A stretch of 64,000 nt of DNA. Origin: Paracraurococcus lichenis. Lineage in GTDB: Bacteria > Pseudomonadota > Alphaproteobacteria > Acetobacterales > Acetobacteraceae. Where the stretch lies: positions 1 through 64,000 of the forward strand of contig NZ_JAUTWS010000014.1 of assembly GCF_030657435.1 (NCBI RefSeq). The letters run 5' to 3'. The notes beneath the pieces are model-generated. The model did no database searches. It saw nothing but the letters and a program-made list of their open reading frames with translations, and was not told where the DNA came from. The stretch's first letter is position 1. Every line of letters begins with the position of its first letter. Below, piece by piece: positions 53,340-61,932 of this stretch. A program made the translations under genes and the position numbers.

Positions 53340-54194
53340 TCAATAGCCCGCTGCCTGGCGCAGCAGGTCGTCCTCGATCCCCGGCAGCCGGGCGAAGATC
53401 CGCGCCATGGCGGCTTCCGCGATCTGCGCCGGCGTCCTCTCCTGCAGCTCGACCTGCTCGGCCTTGTCCGAGCGCGGCTTCGGCGCGAAGACCTGCTTCA
53501 CCACGGTCGGCGAGCCGCGGAGGCCGCAGAGCGTCAGGTCGGTGATGCCGGCATCCTTGGCGCTCCAGATCACCACCTCGGCCCGCGCGGCGCGCAGCGC
53601 ATCGGCCACCCTGCCGCGGCGGATCTCGTTGGTGCCCTCCAGCATCGTCACCAGCGCGGGCAGGCGCGTCGTCAGCTCCTGCACCCCGCCCTCGGACCGG
53701 CGGCGCACCGTCATGGTGCCGGCCACCGGATCCAGCGCATCGATCGCCGCGACATAGGTGAGCTGGTTGAGGCCGAGGCGGCGGGCGATGCCCGGGCCGA
53801 CCTGGGCGGTGTCGCCATCGATCGTCTGCTTGCCGGTGAAGACGATGTCCGGCGCGCCCCAGGTCTCGCCGATCTTCCGGATGGCCTGGGCCAGGGCGAA
53901 GCTGGTCGCGAGGGTGTCGGAGCCGGCGAAGAAGCGGTCCGTCAGCAGCACGGCGCGGTCGGCGCCGAAGGTCAGCGCCTTCCGCAGTGAATCCTCGGCC
54001 GAGGGCGGGCCCATGGTCAGGATCGTCACCTCGCCGCCGAGCCGGTCGCGCAGGCGCAGCGCCTCCTCGACGGCGAAGAGGTCATAGGGATTGATGACCG
54101 TCGGCACGCCCTGCCGCATGATCGTATTGGTCACCGGATGGACGCGGATCTGCGCGCTGTCCGGCACCTGCTTGATGCAGACGGTGATGTGCAT
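53340..54194 (-). CDS. fixA: electron transfer flavoprotein beta FixA
   Basis: A 284-residue ETF-beta homologue: [36 protein letters not shown], and the ETF-beta signature [19 protein letters not shown]. It carries the bifurcating FAD and NADH site together with FixB. It follows nifW by 3 nt and precedes fixB by 13 nt, so the whole fix set reads from the upstream nif transcript. Confidence 0.97.
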   Translation of the reverse strand: MHITVCIKQVPDSAQIRVHPVTNTIMRQGVPTVINPYDLFAVEEALRLRDRLGGEVTILTMGPPSAEDSLRKALTFGADRAVLLTDRFFAGSDTLATSFALAQAIRKIGETWGAPDIVFTGKQTIDGDTAQVGPGIARRLGLNQLTYVAAIDALDPVAGTMTVRRRSEGGVQELTTRLPALVTMLEGTNEIRRGRVADALRAARAEVVIWSAKDAGITDLTLCGLRGSPTVVKQVFAPKPRSDKAEQVELQERTPAQIAEAAMARIFARLPGIEDDLLRQAAGY

Positions 54195-54197
54195 GGC

Positions 54198-54521
54198 TCA
54201 GGCCTCCAGGATGGAGGAGAGCGGGACGAAGGCCTTGCCCGCCGGGCGCACCGCGTCCTGGTGGACCTTGAAGACCCGCTGCTCGATGGGTGAGGAGGCG
54301 ACGAAATCCGCATAGGCCCGCGCCAGATGCGCGCGGACCAGGGCTCGCGCCTCCTCCTCCGGCTTGCCCTCCAGCGCCTCGCCGCGGAGATAGTCCCGCA
54401 TGCGGCGCAGGATGTGCAGCCGGGCGACGTTCAGGACCTGCTGGTCGAAGGGGACCTCCAGCAGGGTGAAGAAGTCCTCGGCGGCCGAGACCCGGCCGAG
54501 ATCCTCCAGGATGGGGCTCAT
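54198..54521 (-). CDS. nifW: nitrogenase-stabilising protein NifW
   Basis: A 107-residue protein. [38 protein letters not shown] is the family signature, and [20 protein letters not shown] ends it. NifW associates with the MoFe protein and helps protect it from oxygen. It overlaps cysE by 4 nt (ATGA) and is followed 3 nt later by fixA. Confidence 0.95.
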   Translation of the reverse strand: MSPILEDLGRVSAAEDFFTLLEVPFDQQVLNVARLHILRRMRDYLRGEALEGKPEEEARALVRAHLARAYADFVASSPIEQRVFKVHQDAVRPAGKAFVPLSSILEA

Positions 54522-55279
54522 GGCGCCTTCCCTTCGTCGCAGATGTCGCAGCCCGGCACGGCCTCGCCGCGCCGCGGGCGCTGGAGATGCGCGACGCGCG
54601 CCTCCAGGAAGTCGATGCGGTCGAGCAGCGCCGAGAGCGCCTGGCCGACCGGGTCGGGCATCAGGTGATGCTCGAGGTCGATGCGGCCATGGGCGAGGCG
54701 CCGGCGCTCCCGCGGGTCGCGCACCACCTTGCCGGGAATGCCGACCACGGTCATGCCGGGCGGCACGTCCTCGATCACCACGCTGTTCGCGCCGACGCGG
54801 GCATTGGCGCCGACCTCGATCGGGCCGAGGATCTTGGCGCCGGCGCCGACCAGCACGCCATCGCGCAGCGTCGGGTGGCGCTTGCCGGGCGACCAGCTCG
54901 TCCCGCCCAGCGTCACGCCGTGATAGAGCGTGACGTCGTCGCCGACCTCGGCCGTCTCGCCGATCACAACGCCCGCGCCGTGGTCGATGAAGAAGCGGCG
55001 GCCGATCGTCGCGCCCGGATGGATGTCGACATTGGTGGTCAGCCGAGCGAACCAGGAGAGCAGCCGCGCCGGGAAGCGCGCGCCCGCCTTCCAGAGCCGG
55101 TTCGCCAGGCGGTGCAGCAGCACCGCATGCACGCCCGGATAGGTCAGCAGGATCTCCAGCGTGAAGCGGGCCGCCGGGTCGCGGGCCTTCACGCAGGCGA
55201 CGTCGTCGCGGAGCGTCCGGAGCAGGCCGGGCATCCGGACCTCCAGCGAGGCGATCTGCTCGGCGGCGGCGCCCGGCAT
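54518..55279 (-). CDS. cysE: nif-associated serine O-acetyltransferase
   Basis: A 253-residue CysE. An N-terminal helical part precedes a left-handed beta helix of hexapeptide repeats: [33 protein letters not shown] and [19 protein letters not shown]. It makes O-acetylserine for cysteine, supplying sulfur to NifS, the role of cysE copies embedded in nif clusters. The ATG at 55279 has GAGGGT upstream; an ATG at 55294 would overlap the nifS stop. The C-terminal tail CDICDEG adds two Cys not usual in housekeeping CysE. Confidence 0.93.
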   Translation of the reverse strand: MPGAAAEQIASLEVRMPGLLRTLRDDVACVKARDPAARFTLEILLTYPGVHAVLLHRLANRLWKAGARFPARLLSWFARLTTNVDIHPGATIGRRFFIDHGAGVVIGETAEVGDDVTLYHGVTLGGTSWSPGKRHPTLRDGVLVGAGAKILGPIEVGANARVGANSVVIEDVPPGMTVVGIPGKVVRDPRERRRLAHGRIDLEHHLMPDPVGQALSALLDRIDFLEARVAHLQRPRRGEAVPGCDICDEGKAP

Positions 55280-55286
55280 CACACCC

Positions 55287-56483
55287 TCACACATAACTGG
55301 GCGCAAATTGCGTCTGGCCGTTCTTCGACCAGAAGGGCGAGAGCGCGCGCAGCTTCTCGATGACCGGCGGCATCGCCTCGAGCACCTGGTCCACGTCCTC
55401 CTCGACGTTGTCGCGGGAGAAGGAGAAGCGGATGGCGCCATGCGCCGCGGTATAGGGCACCTTCATCGCCCGCAGCACGTGGGAGGGCTCGAGCGAGCCG
55501 GAGGTGCAGGCCGAGCCGGAGGAGCAGGCGATGCCCGCCTTGTTCAGCAGCAGCAGGATGCCCTCGCCCTCGACGAATTCGAAGGCGATGTTGGTGGTAT
55601 TGGGCAGGCGGCTGTCCTGGTCGCCGGTGACGATGGCATTGCCGATGCGCTGCACCAGGCCCTTCTCCAGCCGGTCGCGCAGCGCCCGGACGCGGGTATT
55701 CTCCTCCTCCATATGGGCGAGGGCGAGTTCGGCGGCCTTGCCCAGGCCGACGATGCCCGGCACGTTCTCCGTCCCGGCGCGCCGGCCGCGCTCCTGGTGG
55801 CCGCCGCGGATCATCGGCCGCAGCCGCACGCCCTTGCGGACATAGAGCGCGCCGATGCCCTTCGGCGCATGCAGCTTGTGGCCGGAGAGCGAGAGCAGGT
55901 CGATCTCCGAGTTCTTCAGGTCGATCGGCAGCTTGCCGACGGCCTGCACCGCATCGGTGTGGAACAGCGCGCCGGCCTCATGCGCGAGCTCCGCCAGCGT
56001 CTCGACCGGGAAGATGGTGCCGGTCTCGTTGTTCGCCCACATGATGCTGGCGATGGCGGTCTTCGGGCCGAGGGCGCGGCGATAGGCCTCCACATCCAGC
56101 CGGCCGCGGGCATCCACAGGGATGTGGTGCACCTTGATGCCGCGGCTCTTCTGCAGCCATTCGCAGAGATTGAGGATCGCCGGATGCTCGACCTGGGTGG
56201 TGACGATCTCGTTCCGCCCGCCCTGCGTCTCCAGCGCGGAGAGCAGCGCGGTGTTGTCGGATTCCGTGCCGCCGCCGGTCCAGACGATCTCGTGGTCGAA
56301 CTCGGCGCCGAGCAGCGCCTGCAGCCGCTCCCGCGCCGTCTTCAGCGCGCCGCTGACCGAGGCGCCGAAGGCATGCATGGAGGAGGCATTGCCGAACTGC
56401 TCGGAGAAGTAGGGCAGCATCTCCTGCACCACGGCAGGGTCGACGCGCGTCGTGGCATTGTTGTCGAGATAGACCGGGCGCAT
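55287..56483 (-). CDS. nifS: cysteine desulfurase NifS
   Basis: A 398-residue PLP enzyme that removes sulfur from cysteine for Fe-S clusters. [13 protein letters not shown] starts the fold. The PLP Lys is in [18 protein letters not shown], and the persulfide Cys is in [18 protein letters not shown]. It sits 2 nt after the nifU stop, and the partner scaffold is NifU. All catalytic residues are present. Confidence 0.97.
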   Translation of the reverse strand: MRPVYLDNNATTRVDPAVVQEMLPYFSEQFGNASSMHAFGASVSGALKTARERLQALLGAEFDHEIVWTGGGTESDNTALLSALETQGGRNEIVTTQVEHPAILNLCEWLQKSRGIKVHHIPVDARGRLDVEAYRRALGPKTAIASIMWANNETGTIFPVETLAELAHEAGALFHTDAVQAVGKLPIDLKNSEIDLLSLSGHKLHAPKGIGALYVRKGVRLRPMIRGGHQERGRRAGTENVPGIVGLGKAAELALAHMEEENTRVRALRDRLEKGLVQRIGNAIVTGDQDSRLPNTTNIAFEFVEGEGILLLLNKAGIACSSGSACTSGSLEPSHVLRAMKVPYTAAHGAIRFSFSRDNVEEDVDQVLEAMPPVIEKLRALSPFWSKNGQTQFAPSYV

Positions 56484-56485
56484 GG

Positions 56486-57406
56486 TCAGTGACCCTTCAC
56501 GGGAATGACGCGGAGCGGCGTGCCGAGCTTCTCGATCAGCTTCTCCTGGATGCCGTTCACGGTGACGCTCGCCATCTGGCAACCGACGCAGGCGCCGGAG
56601 AGCTTCACCATGACCCGGTCGCCATCGACGTCGACCAGCTCGCAATCGCCGCCGTCGCGCTTGAGGAAGGGCCGCAGCTCCTCGATCGCCGCCTCGATCA
56701 GCCGGATCTTCTGCAGCGTCGTCAGGCCCTGCTTCGCCGCGGGGGCCAGCGGGGACTGCTTCTGCTTGCGCCGCACCGGCGCGACGGAGTTGGACGGGTC
56801 GAAGGCGAGCGAGGCCTCGAGGATCCCCTCCTCCACCATCGCCGCATTGGTCTTCGCCAGCACGCCCTCGACGCCCTCGACGCAGGTGCCGCAGCTTCCC
56901 GCCGCCTTGGTGAAATGCGTCACCTGCTCGACCGAGGTCAGGCCGTTGATGCGGATCGCCCGCTCCAGCATGCCCTCGTCGATGCCGAAGCACTTGCAGA
57001 CCAGCGCGCCTTCCTCGTGGTCGTCATGCCATTCCTCGCCCTTGTAGTTGGCGATGGCGGCGCGCAGCGCCTCGTAGCCCATGACGGAGCAGTGCATCTT
57101 CTCCGGCGGCAGGCCGCCGAGGAAGTCGGCGATGTCCTGGTTGGTCAGCTCCAGCGCCTGCTGCACGGTCTTGCCGATGATGATCTCGGTCAACGCCGAG
57201 GAGGAGGCGATGGCCGAGCCGCAGCCGAAGGTCTGGAACTTCGCCTCGGTGATGACCTCGGTCCCCGGCTCCACCTTCATCATCAGCTTCAGCGCGTCGC
57301 CGCAGGAGATCGCGCCGACCTCGCCGACCGCGTTCGCCTCCTCGAGCACGCCGGCGTTCTTCGGGTTGAAGAAGTATTCCTTGACCTTGTCGGTGTAGTC
57401 CCACAT
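56486..57406 (-). CDS. nifU: Fe-S scaffold protein NifU
   Basis: A 306-residue three-domain NifU. The IscU-like domain has [26 protein letters not shown] and [11 protein letters not shown] with the three scaffold Cys. The central [2Fe-2S] Bfd-like domain has [11 protein letters not shown] and [11 protein letters not shown]. The C-terminal Nfu domain has [10 protein letters not shown]. The start [17 protein letters not shown] is chosen at 57406; an upstream extension is out of family. It follows iscA by 13 nt. Confidence 0.97.
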   Translation of the reverse strand: MWDYTDKVKEYFFNPKNAGVLEEANAVGEVGAISCGDALKLMMKVEPGTEVITEAKFQTFGCGSAIASSSALTEIIIGKTVQQALELTNQDIADFLGGLPPEKMHCSVMGYEALRAAIANYKGEEWHDDHEEGALVCKCFGIDEGMLERAIRINGLTSVEQVTHFTKAAGSCGTCVEGVEGVLAKTNAAMVEEGILEASLAFDPSNSVAPVRRKQKQSPLAPAAKQGLTTLQKIRLIEAAIEELRPFLKRDGGDCELVDVDGDRVMVKLSGACVGCQMASVTVNGIQEKLIEKLGTPLRVIPVKGH

Positions 57407-57419
57407 GGCGCGCGCCCCC

Positions 57420-57740
57420 TCAGCCGAAGGACTTGCCGCAGGAGCATTTGCTCGCGGCATTCGGGTTGTCGAAGGAAAAGCCGGAGCCCTCGAGCGCGGT
57501 GACGAAGTCCACCACCGTGCCCTTCAGGTATTCCTCGCTGACGGCGTCGACATAGACGCGGACGCCGTCCTTCTCGATGACGACGTCGGTCGCCTCGGGC
57601 TGCTGCACGATCCCCATGGCGTATTTGAAGCCGGAGCAGCCGCCGGCCTCGACCATGATGCGGAGACCGGTGTCGGGCGCCTGCGATGTCCCGAGAGCCT
57701 GGCGAACCGCCCTCACGGCGCTGTCGGTCAACTCGATCAT
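57420..57740 (-). CDS. iscA: nif-specific A-type Fe-S carrier (IscA/HesB)
   Basis: A 106-residue A-type carrier protein. [16 protein letters not shown] begins the domain. The three Cys are in [13 protein letters not shown] and CSCGKSFG. It is the first gene of the run iscA-nifU-nifS-cysE-nifW-fixABCX. A sigma-54 site lies 62-76 bases before the ATG and a NifA box further upstream, so the whole run is likely nitrogenase-coregulated. Confidence 0.95.
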   Translation of the reverse strand: MIELTDSAVRAVRQALGTSQAPDTGLRIMVEAGGCSGFKYAMGIVQQPEATDVVIEKDGVRVYVDAVSEEYLKGTVVDFVTALEGSGFSFDNPNAASKCSCGKSFG

Positions 57741-57801
57741 GCCTGCCTCCGCGTTCCGCAGCGGGCCCGCCTGGCGGACCAGCCTTTCGGAAGCCTTGGC
57801 A

Positions 57802-57816
57802 GCAAGGCCCGTGCCA
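57802..57816 (-). promoter_or_regulatory. sigma-54 promoter of the iscA-nifUS-cysE-nifW-fix operon
   Basis: Minus strand TGGCAC-GGGCC-TTGC, a perfect -24/-12 match. The predicted start of transcription is near 57790, 50 bases before the iscA ATG. Confidence 0.88.
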
Positions 57817-57877
57817 GAGCCGGAAACCAAGGAATTCCGCGGCTTTCCGCGCGAGGACGGCATCCCGACACGGATGC

Positions 57878-57893
57878 TGTCGTGATGCCGACA
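57878..57893. promoter_or_regulatory. NifA upstream activator site for iscA operon
   Basis: TGT-CGTGATGCCG-ACA (TGT-N10-ACA), about 95 bases before the predicted transcription start, a usual distance. A second, longer-spaced TGT-N12-ACA repeat lies at 57901-57918. Confidence 0.8.
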
Positions 57894-58250
57894 TGGCGCG
57901 TGTCGGCCCAAGCCGACACTGGCTTCGCGCCGCATCGATGCGCGCGCGGCCGCACGCGCCGCGGGCGGCGGGTGCGGTTCGCCATCGCTGTGGGGGAGAG
58001 GCGGCGGTGGCCGCGCATCCGGCGCGGCAGCACGCCGCGGGCGTCGGGAGGTGCGGCGCGTTCAGCCTCGGGGAGGGGGACCGGCGGTTCGCCGGGTGCG
58101 GCGACCGGCAGGCCTTCGCTGGCACGCCGGCGCCTGCATGGTCCTTGCCGGCCGGCACGGATGCCAGCCGGCATGTCCTGTCGTGTGACGCCGCATCGGC
58201 ATCCTCGCCATGCGCCGCCCGGCAGCCGGCGGGATGTCCGCCGGTCGGGG

Positions 58251-58409
58251 TCAGTCCGCCGCGGCCTGTCCGCCGGCCTCGGCCGCGGCGCCGCTGCGGG
58301 GCGCCGTCGGCGGCAGGGTCTGCAGCCAGCCCTGCATCAGCCGCGCCCAGGGCGCGGCACCCTCCGCCACAGGGGCCGCACGCGCCGCCTGGTCCGGCGC
58401 CGGCGTCAT
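58251..58409 (-). CDS. 52-residue ORF after fdxN
   Basis: [20 protein letters not shown], then [14 protein letters not shown] and a Pro/Ala/Gly-rich end. It begins 2 nt after the fdxN stop, which supports translation from the same mRNA. It has no recognisable domain; it may be a real small protein or the start of a gene decayed in the following 330 bases. Confidence 0.45.
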   Translation of the reverse strand: MTPAPDQAARAAPVAEGAAPWARLMQGWLQTLPPTAPRSGAAAEAGGQAAAD

Positions 58410-58411
58410 GC

Positions 58412-58606
58412 TCAGGCCTTGATGCAGGTCTTCGGCACGGGGCAGACGGCCGCGCATTGCGGCGTGTCGAACTGGCCCTCGCACTCCGTGCACTTCTTCG
58501 GGTCGATGATGTAGGTGTCGCCCTTCATGCGGATGGCGGCATTCGGGCACTCGAACTCGCAGGCGCCGCAGACGGTGCACTGGGAGGCGACGATCTTCAG
58601 GGCCAT
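58412..58606 (-). CDS. fdxN: 2[4Fe-4S] ferredoxin, FdxN type
   Basis: A 64-residue bacterial ferredoxin. [16 protein letters not shown] gives the first cluster (C-x2-C-x2-C-x3-C) and [18 protein letters not shown] the second (C-x2-C-x8-C-x3-C), the wider loop typical of nif-linked FdxN. It donates low-potential electrons to nitrogenase reductase or to NifB. The ATG at 58606 follows AAGGAG. It has its own sigma-54 site (58695-58709) and NifA box. Confidence 0.95.
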   Translation of the reverse strand: MALKIVASQCTVCGACEFECPNAAIRMKGDTYIIDPKKCTECEGQFDTPQCAAVCPVPKTCIKA

Positions 58607-58694
58607 GGCACTCTCCTTGACAGGCCGCGTCGGGTCTCGGGCGCTTGGCACGACGGGGCCGTCCTCGCCGCGCCCTGCTGCCGCGCCGCGGATC

Positions 58695-58709
58695 GCAAGC
58701 CCCGTGCCA
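58695..58709 (-). promoter_or_regulatory. sigma-54 promoter of fdxN
   Basis: Minus strand TGGCAC-GGGGC-TTGC, a perfect match to the -24/-12 consensus. The predicted transcription start is near 58683, giving a leader of about 77 nt. Confidence 0.9.
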
Positions 58710-58711
58710 TG

Positions 58712-58739
58712 AAAAAAGCCGCGGAAATCCGCGGCTTTT
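58712..58739 (-). terminator. intrinsic terminator of nifA
   Basis: AAAAGCCGCGG with CCGCGGCTTTT around a four-base loop; on the minus strand it ends in six T. It separates nifA from the fdxN promoter immediately downstream. Confidence 0.85.
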
Positions 58740-58753
58740 CACTCCACATCGCC

Positions 58754-58769
58754 TGTCCGCTCCCGGACA
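58754..58769. promoter_or_regulatory. NifA upstream activator site for fdxN
   Basis: TGT-CCGCTCCCGG-ACA (TGT-N10-ACA), about 78 bases before the predicted fdxN transcription start and between the nifA terminator and the nifA stop. Confidence 0.82.
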
Positions 58770-58798
58770 GGCGCGTCCGCTTCCTGACAGCGCCCGTG

Positions 58799-60472
58799 CT
58801 ACAGCTTCTGGATCGGGATGCCGTGCTTGCGCAGCGCGTAGCCGATCTGGCGCGGCGTCAGGTTCAGCAGCCGCGCCGCCTTGGCCTGCACCCAGCCGGT
58901 CTTCTCCATGGCCTCGACCAGCCGGTCGCGCTCGCTCCTGCCGCCGCCCTGCAGGGCGGCGCAACTCTCGGCCTTGTCGCAGGGCGCCTCCGGCGCCTTG
59001 GCCGCCGGCGCGGGCCGCGTCACCACCGGCAGCGGCGCCGCCGGCTGCCCCGGCTTCCACAGCAGGGCGGAGAGGCAGCCGTCGTTGCGGCAGGCGAAGT
59101 CGTGCTCGACGATGCGGGCGCCCGGCGTCAGCGTCGCGGTGCGGCGGATGCAGTTCTCCAGCTCCCGCACATTGCCGGGGAAGTTGCACTGCGTCAGGAC
59201 GTCGTAGGCGGACCGGTCCAGCGCGATGCCGGTCGCGTTCTCCTTGTTGAAGCGCGCCAGGAAATTGTCGGCCAGCAGCGGGATGTCGCCGCGCCGGTCG
59301 CGCAGCGGCGGCAGCAGCACCGGGACAACGCTGATGCGGTAGTAGAGGTCGGCGCGGAAGGTCCCCTTCGCCACCGCCTCCTCCAGGTTGCGGTTGGTCG
59401 CCGCCACCAGCCGGACATTGACCTTCAGCGTGCGGCTGCCGCCGACGCGCTCGAACTCGCCCTCCTGCAGCACGCGCAGCAGCTTGGCCTGGAAGGCGGC
59501 CGAGATCTCGCCGATCTCGTCGAGGAAGAGCGTGCCGCCATCGGCCAGCTCGAACCGCCCCTTGCGGGTATTGAGCGCGCCGGTGAAGGCGCCCTTCTCA
59601 TGGCCGAAGAGCTCGCTCTCCAGCACGCTCTCGGGCAGGGCGGCGCAGTTCAGCGTGACGAAGGGGCCCTGCGCGCGGGCCGAGAGGTTGTGGATCGCCT
59701 GCGCGAACAATTCCTTGCCGGTGCCGGATTCGCCGCGCAGCAGGACGGTGACGTCGCGCCGCGCCGCCACCCGCACCTTCTCGACCACCGCGCGGATCTG
59801 CGGGCTGCGGCCGACGATGCCGGCGATGCTGCCGGGCAGGGGCGCGCTCGGCGCCGCGTCGCGCGCCTTCTCCATCCGGCGCTGCTCGTCCAGCAGCCGG
59901 TCGCGGTCGCGCGCCAGCACGCGGTGCAGGCGGATGGTCTGCGCCATCAGGTTGCCGACCATCTTGAGGAAGCGGATGTCGCTGTCCGGCTCGATCGTCG
60001 GATGGTCCGTCCAGGCCCGGGCGATGATCAGCAGGCCGAGCGTCCTCTCGCGCTCGCGGATCGGCACGCCGATGAAGGTGAAGCGCCGGTCGGGCGCGCC
60101 CCAGAGCGAGGTGTCCCAGGGCCCGAACTCGTCATGCGCCGCGACGTCGTCCAGCACCACCGGCACATGGGTGACGACGATCTGGCCGATGGCGCGTTCC
60201 GGCATCGCCTGGAAGCAGCGCTCGGCATCCGCCTCGTTCAGGCGCCCGCCGGTAATGAGTTCCGGCTCGCCCGCCTCGTCGAGCAGCACGATCAGCCCGA
60301 GGCTCATGTCGAGAAAGCTGTCGAGGACGCCGAGCGTCGATTTCAGGATCCGCGGCAGCGAGTCCGGCCGGCACAGGATTTTTGAAATTTCATATATCCC
60401 GTGGAGGTCCATGCTTCTTCGAGGCGCCTTCGGGATCGCTTCGACATCCGTGGCCATGGGCACAGCCGGCAT
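58799..60472 (-). CDS. nifA: nif-specific transcription activator NifA
   Basis: A 557-residue sigma-54 activator. An N-terminal GAF domain (about residues 25-185) is followed by the AAA+ domain with [16 protein letters not shown] (Walker A), [13 protein letters not shown] (sigma-54 contact loop) and [12 protein letters not shown] (Walker B), then a C-terminal FIS-type helix-turn-helix ([19 protein letters not shown]). The hinge has Cys spaced exactly C-x11-C-x19-C-x4-C, the mark of oxygen-sensitive NifA. GGAGG precedes the ATG. It is followed by a T-rich terminator. No sigma-54 site was found upstream of it. Confidence 0.97.
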   Translation of the reverse strand: MPAVPMATDVEAIPKAPRRSMDLHGIYEISKILCRPDSLPRILKSTLGVLDSFLDMSLGLIVLLDEAGEPELITGGRLNEADAERCFQAMPERAIGQIVVTHVPVVLDDVAAHDEFGPWDTSLWGAPDRRFTFIGVPIRERERTLGLLIIARAWTDHPTIEPDSDIRFLKMVGNLMAQTIRLHRVLARDRDRLLDEQRRMEKARDAAPSAPLPGSIAGIVGRSPQIRAVVEKVRVAARRDVTVLLRGESGTGKELFAQAIHNLSARAQGPFVTLNCAALPESVLESELFGHEKGAFTGALNTRKGRFELADGGTLFLDEIGEISAAFQAKLLRVLQEGEFERVGGSRTLKVNVRLVAATNRNLEEAVAKGTFRADLYYRISVVPVLLPPLRDRRGDIPLLADNFLARFNKENATGIALDRSAYDVLTQCNFPGNVRELENCIRRTATLTPGARIVEHDFACRNDGCLSALLWKPGQPAAPLPVVTRPAPAAKAPEAPCDKAESCAALQGGGRSERDRLVEAMEKTGWVQAKAARLLNLTPRQIGYALRKHGIPIQKL

Positions 60473-60568
60473 GGTCGCCTCCAGGGCACTGCCATCAGGG
60501 AGCGGTTGCGGAAGCCGGTGCGGGCGCTTTCCACTAAGGCTAGGGAAATTGCGTCCGACTTCGCAAGC

Positions 60569-61756
60569 CTATTTCGCAGTGCACAATCCCATATGGCGCG
60601 CCGCATGCAAGCCCCGCAGATCGGCCAGGCTCACGGCACGCTTCGTCCGCTCGGCCAGGGCGCGCACGGCCTGCAGCAGGTCCTGCGCCGCCGCCGCATC
60701 CGCCTCCAGCCCGAGATCCTCGAGCGCATGCAGCACCGCGGCGAGGCCGGAATGCTTGCCCAGCACGATGCGCCGGGCCCGCCCGAAGAGCGCGGGGTCG
60801 AGCGCCTCGTAGGTGCCGGGATCGCGCAGCAGGCCGCTGACATGGATGCCGGATTCATGGCTGAAGGCCGCCTCGCCGACGATCGGCTGGCTTTCCGGCA
60901 CCGCGCGTCCCGCCGCCGCGGCGACGATGACGGCGAGGCCGCAGAGGCGGGAGAACTCGGCGCGGCTGCGGTGCCGCCCGGTGCGCGCCAGGGCGACGGC
61001 CACCTGCTCGAGCGGCGCATTGCCCGCCCGCTCGCCGAGGCCGAGCACGCAGACGCTGGCATGCGTCGCGCCGCCGGCGACGGCCGCGAGCGTATTGGCC
61101 GTGGCGAGGCCAAGATCGTCATGGCCGTGGAATTCGAGGTCGAGGCCGGTCGCCGCGCGCATCCGGCGGAACAGGTCGCGGGTGCCGAAGGGCTCGAGCA
61201 CGCCGAGCGTATCGGCGAAGCGGAACTTGCTGCCGCCGGCCGCCTCGACGGCCTCCAGCACCCGCAGGATGGTCTCGGGCTCGGCGCGGCTGGAATCCTC
61301 GCCGCCGACCATGACGTGCAGCCCCGCATCCTGCGCCAGCGGCAGGATGCGGGCGATGCGCGAGAGGACGTCGGCCGGCCCGGCATAGCCCTTCGCCCGC
61401 ATCTGCCGCGCCGACATGGGGACGGAGAGGCTGACATGGCGGAGGCCGGTGCGCCGCGCGGCCGCCACGTCCTCCTCCTTCATCCGGCCCCAGGCGATGA
61501 CCGTGGCGCGGCGCGCGACGCGCCCGATCTCGGCGATGACCTCGATCTCGGCCTCGCCCATGGCGGGCGTGCCGGCCTCGATCTCGTCGATGCCGGCCTC
61601 GTCCAGGGCGTGGGCGATGGCCAGCTTCTCCGCGCGGGTGAAGCTGACGCCGGGCGCCTGCTCGCCGTCGCGCAGCGTGCTGTCGTTCAGCCGGATCAGG
61701 CGCGGCGCCGCCTCGGCCAGGGTGGGGGGCAGCGCGGGGGGCATGATGTCGGGCAT
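60569..61756 (-). CDS. nifV: homocitrate synthase NifV
   Basis: A 395-residue enzyme condensing acetyl-CoA with 2-oxoglutarate to homocitrate, the organic ligand of FeMo-co. [22 protein letters not shown] and [22 protein letters not shown] are the isopropylmalate-synthase-type signatures, and [19 protein letters not shown] binds metal. There is no C-terminal allosteric domain, as in other NifV. The ATG at 61756 is used. A sigma-54-like site is 33-47 bases upstream, and the intergenic run to nifA is short (96 bases). Confidence 0.96.
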   Translation of the reverse strand: MPDIMPPALPPTLAEAAPRLIRLNDSTLRDGEQAPGVSFTRAEKLAIAHALDEAGIDEIEAGTPAMGEAEIEVIAEIGRVARRATVIAWGRMKEEDVAAARRTGLRHVSLSVPMSARQMRAKGYAGPADVLSRIARILPLAQDAGLHVMVGGEDSSRAEPETILRVLEAVEAAGGSKFRFADTLGVLEPFGTRDLFRRMRAATGLDLEFHGHDDLGLATANTLAAVAGGATHASVCVLGLGERAGNAPLEQVAVALARTGRHRSRAEFSRLCGLAVIVAAAAGRAVPESQPIVGEAAFSHESGIHVSGLLRDPGTYEALDPALFGRARRIVLGKHSGLAAVLHALEDLGLEADAAAAQDLLQAVRALAERTKRAVSLADLRGLHAARHMGLCTAK

Positions 61757-61788
61757 GGCGCATTCCCGTCCGAGGATGGCGGGGTTCA

Positions 61789-61803
61789 GCAACCGGCATG
61801 CCA
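61789..61803 (-). promoter_or_regulatory. sigma-54-like promoter of nifV
   Basis: Minus strand TGGCAT-GCCGG-TTGC. The -24 box differs from TGGCAC only in the last base and the -12 box is perfect. The predicted start lies about 21 bases before the ATG. Confidence 0.75.
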
Positions 61804-61913
61804 GGGGCGCGGCACCGGCGCCGGCGGGCGGTGCGGCCTTGTCGTGCAAGGGCTTGGGCAGGCCGGGCGGGTGGCGGGGGATGCGCCATGCGGGCCGCGG
61901 CGCTGTCGGGCCG

Positions 61914-61929
61914 CGTCGGATATCCGACG
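61914..61929. promoter_or_regulatory. degenerate NifA-type box before nifV
   Basis: CGT-CGGATATCCG-ACG, a perfect palindrome with the N10 spacing and inner CGG/CCG of the other boxes, but with outer T and A replaced. It sits about 145 bases before the predicted nifV start and next to the stop of the moeA fusion gene. Confidence 0.45.
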
Positions 61930-61932
61930 ACG

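Larger units (their letters stand above)
57741..58250. other. 510-bp gap: nif promoter plus about 330 silent bases
   Basis: The part next to iscA holds the sigma-54 site, a NifA box and a TGTCGGC-CCAA-GCCGACA inverted repeat (57901-57918). From about 57920 to 58250 the sequence is GC-rich without a credible gene on either strand, although nif clusters rarely leave such space. It may hold a decayed gene. Confidence 0.55.

Noticed and set aside
58251..58409. 52-residue ORF as NifQ, NifZ or NifT
   Set aside because: None of the Cys or conserved motifs of these proteins is present.
58646..58660. Plus-strand TGGCAC-GACGG-GGCC as another sigma-54 promoter
   Set aside because: It lacks the -12 TTGC and points away from any gene on the plus strand.
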